64,000 nt of DNA from Ulva prolifera (lineage: Eukaryota; Chlorophyta; Ulvophyceae; Ulvales; Ulvaceae). The position numbers and the translations under genes were made by a program. Positions within the stretch are counted from its first letter, which is position 1. Each line of letters starts with the position of its first letter. Positions 34,001 to 44,547 of this stretch are shown in pieces. The stretch is taken from contig CM041198.1 of assembly GCA_023078555.1 (NCBI GenBank), forward strand, positions 2,892,233 through 2,956,232, given 5' to 3'. The notes beneath the pieces are model-generated. The model was not told where the DNA came from, did not search any database, and was given only the letters and a program-made list of their open reading frames with translations.

Positions 34001-37000
34001 GCGGGAGCGGGAGGCGGTCCTCCAGTGCCTGGACGCGGAGGCCGCGTCTGCGGACCCCGCGGCCCGCGCCGCGGCGTGCGGCCCGGCCCTCACAGACCCT
34101 GCGCACGCCGTGCCGCCGCCGCAGGTGTTCTGGGACGCCGTGGCGGGCGGGCGGGTGGCCGCGCATAACGACTCGGAGGCCCGCCACGGCGGCCAGGCCG
34201 CGCGGCACCTCCGTCTCGACGGCCTCGTCGCCCTCGACCCCCACGTGCTGCGCCACAACAAGTGGCTGCTGGAGCAGGGCCATGCTGAGGTGTGCTGCGC
34301 ATGCTGTGCGTGCTGTGCGCTGGCGGGCTTGCAGCGGTTCTGTTCATCCATTGTTGGGTGTGCAGAGCATGCTGTGCTGGGACGGGCGGGCGTTGTTGCG
34401 GCGTATGCAGCTGCAGCATAGACGCGTGATAATGATTCATGACAATGTCACATGTATGTGAGGACCGCGTTTTATTGTTTTCCATTTCACCCGGCACCGT
34501 TCGCTTGCGAACAGCCTGCCACTGTGCGCGCTCCGTGTACCACAGACGGTCCGCAGCACAGCGCATGGCCGTGCCACTCCACACCACACATGCATGCAGA
34601 CACAGACCGCAGTGAATGGCCTGCTGGAGGAGGCGCGCGGCCTGCTGGACCTGCCGCTCGACATCATCTCCGACAAGCCGCTCACGCCACCCGACGGCGA
34701 CAAGCGCTCCTACGTCTCCCTGGCCCCCGGCTGCTGGCCCGCCAACCCTGCCGACCTGCAGAACCCTCAAGGCCCCTGGACGTGCGACGCCGACCGCCCG
34801 TTCCCCGATGTACGCACCCCCCCCTTCCATTGGCGCCGTAAACGTGTGTCCGTTTCGCCCACCCCCTCCAACGCAGCTGTGCCCACCTCCCAAAGCCCCG
34901 CCGCCCGCCTCCACACCGCCATCACACACGATAGCTCAACCACCTCCACATGCCCTAGTGTCGGCTTGCGGCCACAGTCCTCTGACGCTGTCAGCTCATC
35001 AGTGAACCCACAGAAATCCTGCGACACTGTGTGTGATCGGGCCAGGCGACCCAGGCCTCGTGTCACACGAGTCGTGTGCACGCGCAGGCAGCGGTGATCG
35101 CGCCGGACTACGACAAGCTCGTGCGCACGCAGCGCAGCGCCTTCACGCTCGCGCTCGCGTGGTGGTTCTCGCGCGACGAGCGCTACGCGCTGCGCGCCGC
35201 CGCCGTCATCCGCGCCTTCTTCCTCGACCCCCAGACCGGCATGAACCCGCACCTGCGCTTCGCGGCGCTCGACCCCTCCGCCCCCGACGCCGCCCGTGAC
35301 ACCCTCGTGCGCCCCCTCCTCCAGATGTGCATGCATGCATGATGCGCATGCAGCTGCTCCTGTTGTTGTACTGTTTGCTGCGCCCGGCTGTGTTAGTTCT
35401 GCCGACAAGCCGTGCGTGTCAGTGCCGAGGGGGGTATGCGGGAGCGGTGCGGTGGTTGCGGTGGCGGTGTGCACTGGTTCCAGGGGCTGCCATGCGGCCC
35501 CTGTGGCCTCTAGCATCTGCTGCTCAGCCGTCGCTGTGGATCGTCTGTGTTGGCCTGGTGTGGCACAATTTTTGTAGGCCAATCCCCGCGCCCAATGCCT
35601 GAATCGTTGCCGCCACCGCGTGCCTTCCTGGACTGCAGGTGGCAGCAGCACTGGTTTCCGTTTGTCAAACAGTATACAGCATTCGCTTCACGGCATGTTC
35701 ACATCATACATGCTGCATGCACCAGTTTGAAGGCCGCGTCAGCACCACCGTGGTCAGCGCTGCTGTGCACTGCTCGCTCACCCTGCACACATGTGTGAAC
35801 AAGGGCGCAGGCAGCACACGCGCCCCACTCTCACGACATCCCAGGAGCCAGACTCGACCCCCAAGCAGCACCGGGCAAGCACGCGCCCACTCCCAGCTGC
35901 TCCCGCCGCACCTCCTCAGCTGCTGCTTGTGAGTCACACTCTCGCCAGGGCTGTGCTGCATACGCGCGGCTCCACTGACAACACCTGCTCCGCCGCACCT
36001 CCTCAGCTGCAGCATATCGTTTTCTTTTGTTTCTGTCTGTCAGGGCTGTGCCGCAGCATAGTGTACTGTGTGAGAGGGCTGTGCCGCGTGCAGGGCTCCG
36101 CTGACAACGAGGGCATCGGCCTCGTGTTTGACGCCGCCGCGATCCTCTCCGAGTCCGTCTTCTGGATCCCGGAGGACTCGACGCGCCTCGCCAAGTGGGC
36201 CTCGGAGTACGTGCTGTACCTGCAGTCCCGGCACTGCCAGCGTGCACAGGCGGCCCCTGACGCCCGCGGCACCCTCTTCGACGTGCAGTACCTTGCCGTC
36301 CTGCAGTTCCTTGGGCGGTGCGGCCCCACATGCATGTCGTCCATGCATGTCTCTTGTCTCGCCGCGCCGGCCGCGCCGGCCGGCGTGACCTCCATAGAAC
36401 TTCTCGCAGTTCTGAGGGGTTGGCCATGTGTTCGGCGATGTTGTCGGCATGTTGTGCGTGATTTGTTTTTGGGGCTATGGGGGCGGCCCAGGGTGGATCG
36501 CTGCTGTGTCCTCCAACTTGTGGGCTGAGGCCAAGAGCCGGCCTGATCAAACTCGACCGAGACGTTTTCTGGTGGCCCTGTCTGTCTGCTCTGCTTTGTC
36601 GGCCAGTAGGATCTGCCCTTGACCGGAGGATGCACGAGGATCTGGTGAATCCCACAGGCGACCCCATCGATATCAATTCATGTTGCTCGTCTCCGACAAA
36701 GATGACAATGAGTTCTGGTGCGACAAGTCTGCCGGTCCTGCAAGACGTGCGAGGCAGATGCGAGGCGCATCGGGGACCTTTCGTCAGGCCTGTACCGGCC
36801 CCGTTTCTGCCAAAACAGTACCGATGCTGAGAGAGATTGCTGGGTTTCCCGAGGTTCCGGCCAGGCTGTGCACGCCCGCGTGTAACTCGCCGGGCCCCGC
36901 CCAACACAACCCCCAACGACACCCCTTTACACCATCGGGATCCTGGCCGGGGTGTGATAGCCGCCCCGAGGTGCAGGAACGAGACGGTGCTGGAGTACCT

Positions 37001-38264
37001 CGACGCCGCAGCCACGCCCCGCCTGCGCGGCCAGATCCACGGCAGCGTCGTGGCGGCCGCGCTCGGGCAGCCGCAGTCGTTCTCCCTCGAGAACGCGGCG
37101 CTGCAGGCGTTCGTGCGGCTCGCGATGCAGGCGGAGCGTCTGCTCGTCGACCTCTGGAGAGTCGGAGCCGACACCGGCAACTCGCTGCTGGTGCGCCGCC
37201 ACACGCGCTTCGCCTCCTGCTGCCGCGCCGTCCTGTTGCGCCGCGTCACCGGATTCCGGAGCCGTCAGTGTCCCAATGGATATGTCTAGCACGCGAAGGG
37301 TTGTTTGTGTATGTGATCCTGCATGCTACCATGCAGACATACGCCAGCGCCTGCTCGTATTGCCGCACCGTTCCCTTGCGGCGTTCTTCGGTCGTCGCGG
37401 TGGCGAGCCAGTGATGTGACCACGACACTCTCGCTCACATCGCGGGGGTCCAGTGGATATACCACCGGGCGCCGAAAGTCGCTCTGCCGTGATGGTGCCG
37501 TGGCGGTCTGTGGCAGTGCTATGTGTTTGGCGAAGGCTGATCTAGAGATACGGGTGGTGTAGCCCGGGCCCTGCTGTGTCACTGTCCTGAGGCGGCGTGT
37601 GGCCTGCGGGCAGTAGTGGCGGTGACTCGGCCACCGGGCAGTGCAGAGGCGGCAGTGCTGTGGTGACAGTGCTGTGGTGCACAAGGGGCCTTGCTGACGT
37701 GTGGCTGGAGCGCTAGGTGTAGGTCAATGCGGCCGCCTGGAACGGCTAGCAACGGATTCGCCTGTCTCGTCTCTGCTCCCGTGCGCTGATGTCAACATAG
37801 AAACCATGTGTGACAGGATTGTTTCGCGGATGCTCAGCCACGGCCGTCAGAGCTGCCGACGCCCGTCAGCCCGCGCTGCCTGACGCCGCATGCCGACGTC
37901 TGGTTGCGGCGCGGAGCACAGCACGGAGCACAGCACGAACCGCAGCACGCAGCATGGCGCGGAGCAAAGCGCGCAGCACCCGCCGCAGCTCCACCAAGCC
38001 GTAGGCAAGGCGCGTGCAGGATGCGTGGGACTGGATGTCGGAGCACTGGTGCGACCGCGGGGAGTCCATGTGGCCACGCGACGACGTCGGCGCCGTCGAC
38101 CTCGGGCCACCGGCGCAGATGGCCGGCGCGGTGTACACCGCCGCCGCGCGGCGCGCCCCCGAGCTGGACTCCTACACGCTGCGCACCCACTCCTACGCCC
38201 TCTCGTGGCACGCCCTCCGCGCCGGGCCGGACCCAGACAACAGCCTCGAGTGGGCCTCGGTCCG

Positions 38265-38300
<36 letters not shown>

Positions 38301-39062
38301 CCCCCACCTCATTTTTGCGTGTGTCTGCGCCGCGCGTCCCGTTTGACGTGGCGCGTGCGCGTTCAGCTTCGCGGATCCATGCGTGTGGCGGCGGGTGCAT
38401 CGGCTGTCGGGGTGATGCATGGCGGGTGACCCGCAGTGAACGCGTGGGTGGTTTGTAGTTCCGGGGGTGCGGGGAGCACAAGTTGTGCTGTGCAGCTGTG
38501 GCCGTCCGCAGTGCAGTGCGAGCATGTGACATGCGGCCGCCCTGTGCAGGCAGTCAAATCAACGCCTTTTGTCTGCGATGCATTGTGGTTTGCTTTGGGC
38601 CTCTGCCATGCAGTGGCCCGCGCTCATACCATCACTCCTTGTGCAGGCAGTTGCGCGGCAGCTGACACAGGTCCGATTCAACGACTGCTTCATCACCACG
38701 TGCCCGGAGCGCCCGGTGCTCCCGGAGGACCCCCCCACCTACCCGGCCTTCTGCCTCCCCGCCGCGGCGGAGCCGATGCCGTACCTCGACGGCCTCCGCG
38801 GCCGCTGGGCCGACGCCGCGCAGAGCACGGCAGACATTCGCCGTGCGCTCACGCAGGGGGACCCGCGGCCGCCGCCGCCGCCGCGGCTGCCGCTGCGGCG
38901 GCCGCAGCCCGCGGCGGCCGCCGCGCCCGGCGGCGCCGCCGCTCCCAGCGACGCCGTGCTCGACTCCGCGGACCTTGACACGGAAGACGGAGGAGCACAG
39001 CACAGCGCGGAAGGCGTGGACTACAGAGTGGACGAGGAGGAGGAGGAAGACGATGAAGAGGA

Positions 39063-39095
<33 letters not shown>

Positions 39096-39423
39096 GGAGG
39101 TGGAGGAGGTGGAGGAGGTGGATGCGCGACGGCAGGGCCGCGCCCACGTGGGGGCCCGCGCAGGAGCCCAGCACGCAGCGGCGCGGCAATCGGTGCAGCT
39201 GGAGCACGGGGCGGACGTCAAGGCGAATGTGAAGGCCGTGCCTGCAACTGTGGCTGGTGGGCTGTCTGGTGGGTGGCGGCTTGCGCTCGAGACGCAGGAC
39301 GGCGGGGGCTCTCCGTGGCTGATCAGTGCACCAGGAGTATTCGGCTTGTTTGGCGTGCTTGTGGTGTTGCTTGCGTGCGGCGTGCGGTACCGGGTGCGGG
39401 TGCGCGGCAGGAAGGTGGCGTAG
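34001..39423 (+). CDS. Alginate-lyase-like (PF05426-type) protein with acidic stretch and C-terminal membrane anchor (5' end missing)
   Basis: Exons are 34001-34289, 34600-34809, 35088-35306, 36094-36317, 36977-37190, 38020-38259 and 38647-39423. All internal phases agree and give 723 codons; an upstream exon ending in phase 2 was not found. The family pattern is followed block by block: VALDPHVLRHNKWLLEQG, LLDLPLDIISDKP, DGDKRSYVSLAPGCWP, ALAWWFSRDERYALRAA, FFLDPQTGMNPHLRF, GIGLVFDAAAIL, DVQYLAVLQFLG and LLVDLWRVGADTGNSLL. In family members I know, an NNHGTxYD motif supplies the catalytic Asn-His pair; here it reads DARGTLFD, so the protein may be a non-catalytic binder. The last exon adds proline/alanine-rich sequence, about 30 nearly consecutive Glu/Asp (39030-39120) and a hydrophobic segment (APGVFGLFGVLVVLLACGV) followed by an Arg-rich tail. 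This suggests a type I surface or Golgi protein with the domain outside the cytosol. Confidence 0.85.
35944..36093 (+). repeat. Repeated acceptor-region units in intron 3 of the lyase-like gene
   Basis: The sequence bridging the exon 4 acceptor (GGGCTGTGCCGCGTGCAGGG then CTCCGCTGACAAC) has degenerate copies upstream. One at 35948-35987 includes GGGCTGTGCTGC and GGCTCCACTGACAAC, and a shorter one is near 36043-36058. They could act as decoy acceptors or be a local duplication. Confidence 0.6.
38265..38299. repeat. Homopolymer tract: 35 C, five bases after a 5' splice site
   Basis: The tract begins right after GTCCG at the start of intron 6 of the lyase-like gene. Reading on from exon 6 would add a polyproline tail and then a stop. 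Confidence 0.95.
39030..39122 (+). repeat. GAG/GAA codon microsatellite inside the lyase-like coding exon
   Basis: A run of mostly GAG triplets with scattered GAA, GAT and GTG encodes the acidic stretch before the membrane anchor. The reading frame stays open through it and to the stop at 39423. Confidence 0.85.
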
Positions 39424-41219
39424 GATCAATGTCTAGGACACGCGCCGTGGCAGTTCTCGCATTGTCCTGCCACGCTGGGGGGGCGGGACGGGCGTCAGGG
39501 GATACACGTTTCATGCGTACATCCTGCGTGCGCCGCACCAGCCCCGCCACGCGTGATTCAACAGGGCCAGATGCGGTGGATGCAGCGCGTAGTGGGTTGT
39601 CGGCTGGCGCATGCCCCATTTGCAGGTTGCACGTGCCCTCGCGTGCTGTGTGCTGTGTGGAATGGAGACCGACAGAATCGGCTCTGCTGCCGCTGTGTGA
39701 TGCGCCTCCATTGCGCGGATCCAGAACCAAAGTCCGTCCCTGACCATTGCGGCGTTGTGGACCGCGCTGGGCGGCTCCGAGACCGCAGGCATATGTTGCT
39801 ATGGTGCCATTGGGGTATCTGCAGAGCATGTGTGTGTGCAGGCATCTATCCCGGTACTCTCTCCACCCGCGTCCGTATGCATGTGACGCATCGGGGTGGC
39901 GGCAATGTGATGATGTAGCTGGACACGACTGCCGCCGGCCAAGCCGTGAAACCAGGAGCCCGTGTGTGCGGCATGCGGCTGTGTGCTGTGTGCTGCAGGC
40001 CGCTGTGTGCTGCAGGCCGCTGTGTGCGGTTCGGCAGGCGGCTGTGTGCTGTGTGCTGCAGGCCGCTGTGTGCGGTTCGGCAGGCGGCTGTGTGCTGTGT
40101 GCTGTGTGCTGTATGCAAATCTGTGAGGGCCGTGCACAAGTCAAATGTGGGTGGTATGTTTGCTAGAGGTGAGAGAGAATTGAGCCCCAGGGGTGCAGTC
40201 ACTGTGCAGGCTGCTGTGGTGAATCAACAGGCTATGATGATGGCTGCGGTAATAAAATTGCACGTGGGGTAATGCGCAAGTCAACTGAGGGAGCCTTAGG
40301 TGAGGGCAGTGGTCAGGAGGCAAGGGTCTGGCCAGGGCCGTACTCACATTCGCCTAGAGACCTTGTAGTTGTAGAGACCATCGCAGAGCCTCAATTCCAT
40401 TGTAGCCATGAGCCAGGGTCGGGCAAAGACGGGCACGCCTCGGCTGAAGCCTAACAATGCTGCATTTTTGCTCTGCAATGCTTTCATCAGCAACACATAT
40501 TCAGGATTCGCAAAGTCAGCTTCACTTCAGTTCCTGTGTTGCATTGTGGTGCCACGGCCACAACAGACTCTGACCCGCTGTGGATCAGCCGCGAGCTGGG
40601 TCTGGTTTTCCCTACACTGTGCTGAGCGACGCCACGCCCAGCGCCGCCGACTGAGCGATGGTGACTTCGCCACCTGCTGCTGCCTGTGTTGCAGGCAATG
40701 TAAAGAAACGGGTTCACAGCTCAGCTCAAGCAGTACTGGACAAGTACGGCACACGAGTGTGCAGGAGCTACGGATGTCACATGCAGGGTCCCCTCCTCGC
40801 CTGGTAACTTACGATGTGAACCAGTTACACTGTTCACCTCTACACCCGGCTGTGCATGATCGGATCCATGCAAAAACCAACGCTGTTTACCTGGGCGCCC
40901 AGGAGCCCTTTCCGCAGCAACCCGCGTCACAAGCCAATCGACATTGGCGATACCCGTGCTGCAGGACTCGCCTGGATCGCAACAACCAGAAATACCACGA
41001 CGCATTGGAGTGAACCACTCAAATATCAGACACGCGTCGCAGTGCCTCGTCGTCGTCAGAGGAGCATCGCCGATGCAATCGCTCTGGCAGACCAGGCCTT
41101 GAAAAGTTTATATGTACAACCACCGGCTGCAGTCCCCACCGCTCGCGGCTGAAGTGTGCAGCACAGCGTGGGACTTCACGCCGCTCAAGCGGTGCCCTCA
41201 CATGCATCACACGCATGCA
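39424..41219. other. Intergenic DNA between the lyase-like gene and methyltransferase gene C (convergent)
   Basis: No gene is supported. A GTGTGCTG-rich minisatellite occupies about 39974-40111. Both flanking genes end into this interval, so it should contain two 3' ends; no clear polyadenylation signal stands out. Confidence 0.55.
39974..40111 (+). repeat. Minisatellite, 46-bp unit twice plus partial units
   Basis: Full units start at 40016 and 40062 and combine GCCGCTGTGTGCGG, TTCGGCAGGC and GGCTGTGTGCTGTGTGCTGC. Shorter variants flank them. It lies about 550 bp after the stop of the lyase-like gene. Confidence 0.85.
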
Positions 41220-44200
41220 TCATAGGTCCTCGCGGCAGACGATGCTGTACTCGCCGGTGTTGGTGAGTTCGCGCATGCGGCGGCCGGCGGGGCACCCTGT
41301 GGCCACAAACTCCTCCCACGCAGCGTCGATGCCGCTCTTGTACCGCTCGTGCAGCTCGGCAAACACGCAGCGCGCAGCGCACAGCACGTGATGAGACTCC
41401 GGGTCCTGTAGGATGGTGTACTCCGCGCCCTCGATGTCCAGCTTGATGAAATCGAACGTGGGCGCGTCTGCCATCTCCTGCACCAGCTGCAGCTGATCAT
41501 GCATTGCACGTCACTGGGGTCGCCCCTCAGTGCACTCGTAGCCACTTGAGATGCATGCATATGCATGGTCGACCGGAGTGAGCATTGCAGTGCGTACCAA
41601 TTACGCATTGACGCAACATGAGTCAGCATGTGCATCGAGGTGCCCAGGGCTTGCCCTTACCAATCCCATGCTTTTGAGGGAGGTGAAAAGGGTTGGGAGG
41701 GGGGGGGGGGGGGGGTACCAGCAGGGAGGGCAGCGAGATGCTGCGCACGACGGCTCCGTATGTACTCCCTTTGTGCTCCTTCACCGTCTCCAGCCGGTTC
41801 GCGAGAAACAGCCCGTCCTTTGCGCCCGCAAACTTCACCTCCGGCGTCTCCCGCTCCTCCTCGACACTCACCAGCGCGCGGTTGACGACGCGGCTGCGCA
41901 GGCCCGGCACCGCGTTGAGCGCGCCCGTGTTGCGCCGCACCATGCGCGCAGAGTCAGGGTTCATCTCGACGGAGAGGAGCTCACCCTGGAAGCGCATGAG
42001 GCGGGCAAAGAGGAACGAGGCAAAGCCGGCGTTTGCTCCGGCGTCGAGGATCGCGAGTGGCCGGGCGCGCGGGATGTAGGGCACGAGGAGCTTAAGGAAG
42101 TCAAACTCGAGGCAGAAGACCTGCATGCGTAGAGCGTGTGCTGGGAGGGCTGTATGCTGCGGGGTGAGGCCACGCGTGCCTTGCTTCAGGAGCAGTCAAC
42201 AGCCGAGTAGGTGCAACAATGGCCGGGCCGGGCCACTCAAAACGCAAAATCAGGGGGGCATGCATGGGCGTCTCGGCCATTTGATGCTGGCTCCTGGCAG
42301 CCCCGCCGCACGATCGATCTCATATTATCCCTGCAGTGTTGACTGTACATTCGTGGGTCAATGGCGGCGGTGAGCCAGGTTATACATGCATATGGAATTT
42401 TAAATCGAATCGATAATTTTATGAAACTGGCCTGATTCAGCCGATGTCAGGATCGAACAGTACACGTTTCGCCGCAGGCAGAACGGAGTATACAGCGCAG
42501 CGCAGCGCAGCACAGCGCAGCACAGCGCAGCACAGCGCAGCGTACAGCCGCCAACGTACAGCCGCACCTGCATCCACGCGTAGCCGTCGCTCGTGGCGCG
42601 GCGCGCGAACGCCGCCACCGGCTCATACAAAATCGTGCGCTCGTCCTCCGCCGGCAACCCTGACAGCGCCGCACATCGGCTGTGGTCCACAAGCACCGAG
42701 GCCTGCGCCTTCATCACGCTGATCTCCCGGGGGAACGGCTTTTCCACCCTGAAGGCGCCGCAGGGTCTGGTGTAGTTGCTGGCCTCGAGGGTGGGTTCGA
42801 GGATGCAGGAGATGTAGTCTTCCATGGCGGCCTGCGGCGGCGGGGGGATGAAGGGGGGCGGGGCCGGGGAGGCTGCGGGGGGGGGCGGCGCTGAGGTGGC
42901 GCTGCGGCGGCGGCTCTCGGCGGCTGGTGCTGCACATGGCATATGTGGGGTCAGCTGTGTGGTTAACAGACTGAAGGGTCGGCGTACCACGCCTCAGGTG
43001 TGTTCAAAGTGCCGGAGGCTGGCAGCACCGGAAAAAGAGGCCCGGGAAGGGGGGAAAGAGTCTGCCTCAGTGTAGTAGGCGCATCATCTTCTCGCTGTTT
43101 GCGCATGTGTACATCTCGATACGCGCCTGTGTCCTTCTCGACGCTGTATGCTGTATACACCAGTGCACATAGTGACAACCTTGCCCAGTGAATGTGCAGT
43201 TGCTGCTCTGCTTCCACATGCGAATGCATTCGGTTAAGCACAAATGAATGTAGGCTACAGTTTCCCTCCAGAACTCCCCCTGGAGGGAGGCGCCCTGCAA
43301 TCCTCCTCCCTGGTGGCTTGCTCTAAGGATAAGGATGGTCCAGGAGCTCAGCACTGCGCTAGGCCCTCACTAGTACTGGGGTAGTTCGCTGCCTCACAGA
43401 GAGATGTCACAGTGGAGACGCGGATCCCAGATCATGCACCCAGATCATCAACCTCCCAGGTACATGTGAAATATGACACATGTATGTGACATATCATATG
43501 ATGTACGTCCTTTTAACATATATATAGCTATAGTCATCTTGGCCTCCCATACACCTCTTGCATCGTGTGTTGCATTAGGAGCTGTTCTGATTTATACATG
43601 AGTCATGAAGTATGACCACAAGCATGTGACAGCTATGGTGTGGCTTCACTGGTTGTGCTGTGGGGCCCCACATGAAGCCACGTCACATGAAGCCATGGGA
43701 ACAGCACAGGCCGGCCTGTGCTGTTCCCACAGTGCTGCCTCTTCGCATTCCCCCTTGAAAATGATATAAACTCAACCCACTGACCGACCAAACCCTTTGC
43801 AAAACCTCTCCTCTCCGACCAAAACCTCTGCAAACTACAGTAAATCTGAATTTACTGAGCCGTATCCTGTTGGACATTGATATGTACATGGACGCCCCAT
43901 TGCATAATATTGATGCATAATATTGATGATATTTTACAGCGACGCTGCGCGGCCAGCCAATGGATCTGCAAATTTAGCTCTAGCTAAAGCTCTTGTGCGC
44001 AGAGCCACTTCTGTTGTTCGCACCCGGCACAGCCAGCAAGAGGCAGTGCCAGCAGGGGAAATTTGAAGTTGGTATTGCTGTATATATATGTTTAGTGCTG
44101 CCGCGGGCGCGCAAGTATTATCTGACATGAAGCAGATTCAGGAGGCAACCTGAGGCTGCATGCCTTCAGACATCTGTAGTGTCTTCCATGCACTGCGAGT

Positions 44201-44547
44201 CGCGCACATCTGGCCAGGCACATCATGCCAGCATTAATAGCAATATTGCATGTAACGTCAGATACGGATGCAGTGATCACGTCATGGCAGCATTGCAGTC
44301 CCACTGCGCAGCTGCAAGCGAGTCACTGCAGTGATCACGTCACTGACTTTGCAGCGGCATCGCAGTGCGCACCTTTCTCCTGTGCAGCAAGCCCGGAGAC
44401 CTCCCTGTGCAGCGTCGAACACAGCGTGCTGGGTGAAGTGGCTATGAGGGCAACGAGCAAAATCGTCGGCACAGCGGCCAGCGCCACCCAGGAAGCTGGG
44501 CCAAGGCGCGGGATCATGCCGCCGACTGGAGACTTCGCCCTCGTCAT
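41220..44547 (-). CDS. FkbM-type methyltransferase with N-terminal membrane anchor, gene C
   Basis: Exons on the minus strand are 44547-44373, 42929-42568, 42120-41719 and 41477-41220, giving 398 codons plus stop with matching phases (1, 0, 0). Exon 1 encodes a short cytosolic tail and the anchor WVALAAVPTILLVALIA. Exon 2 starts with a Pro/Ala-rich stem, then a roughly 100-residue region conserved in gene D (LVDHSRCAALSG). Exon 3 holds the SAM-binding region (LAILDAGANAGFASFLFARL, then SVEMNPDSARMVRRN). Exon 4 has the FkbM signature FDFIKLDIEGAEYTILQD. FkbM proteins are SAM-dependent O-methyltransferases; with this topology, methylation of glycans in the Golgi lumen is plausible but not shown. 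Gene D, about 4.6 kb away on the same strand, is a paralogue with identical intron positions. Confidence 0.88.
41699..41715. repeat. Homopolymer tract: 17 G on plus strand, directly after a 5' splice site of gene C
   Basis: On the gene strand, intron 3 starts GTA and then goes straight into 17 C. Reading through would append a polyproline run and a short tail. Confidence 0.92.
42495..42541. repeat. CAGCGCAGCA microsatellite in intron 2 of gene C
   Basis: Alternating CAGCG and CAGCA pentamers, about nine in all, lie 27 nt after the 5' splice site. Confidence 0.85.
43696..43729. repeat. 34-bp perfect palindrome in intron 1 of gene C
   Basis: Exact dyad with no spacer, centred on GGCCGGCC. Its left edge is preceded by a local duplication of CACATGAAGCCA. 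Confidence 0.95.
43839..43879 (+). repeat. Dispersed hairpin repeat, copy 2
   Basis: AGTAAATCTGAATTTACT followed by GAGCCGTATCCTGTTGGAC. It lies in intron 1 of gene C, antisense to the gene. See also 1991-2031 and 62324-62368. Confidence 0.75.

Noticed and set aside
33756..34929. Minus-strand frames of 175 and 279 codons
   Set aside because: Antisense to exons 1 and 2 of the lyase-like gene.
35831..37249. Minus-strand open frame of 472 codons
   Set aside because: It lies opposite exons 4 and 5 of the lyase-like gene and their introns; its composition is Arg/Ser/Thr-rich shadow sequence with no domain.
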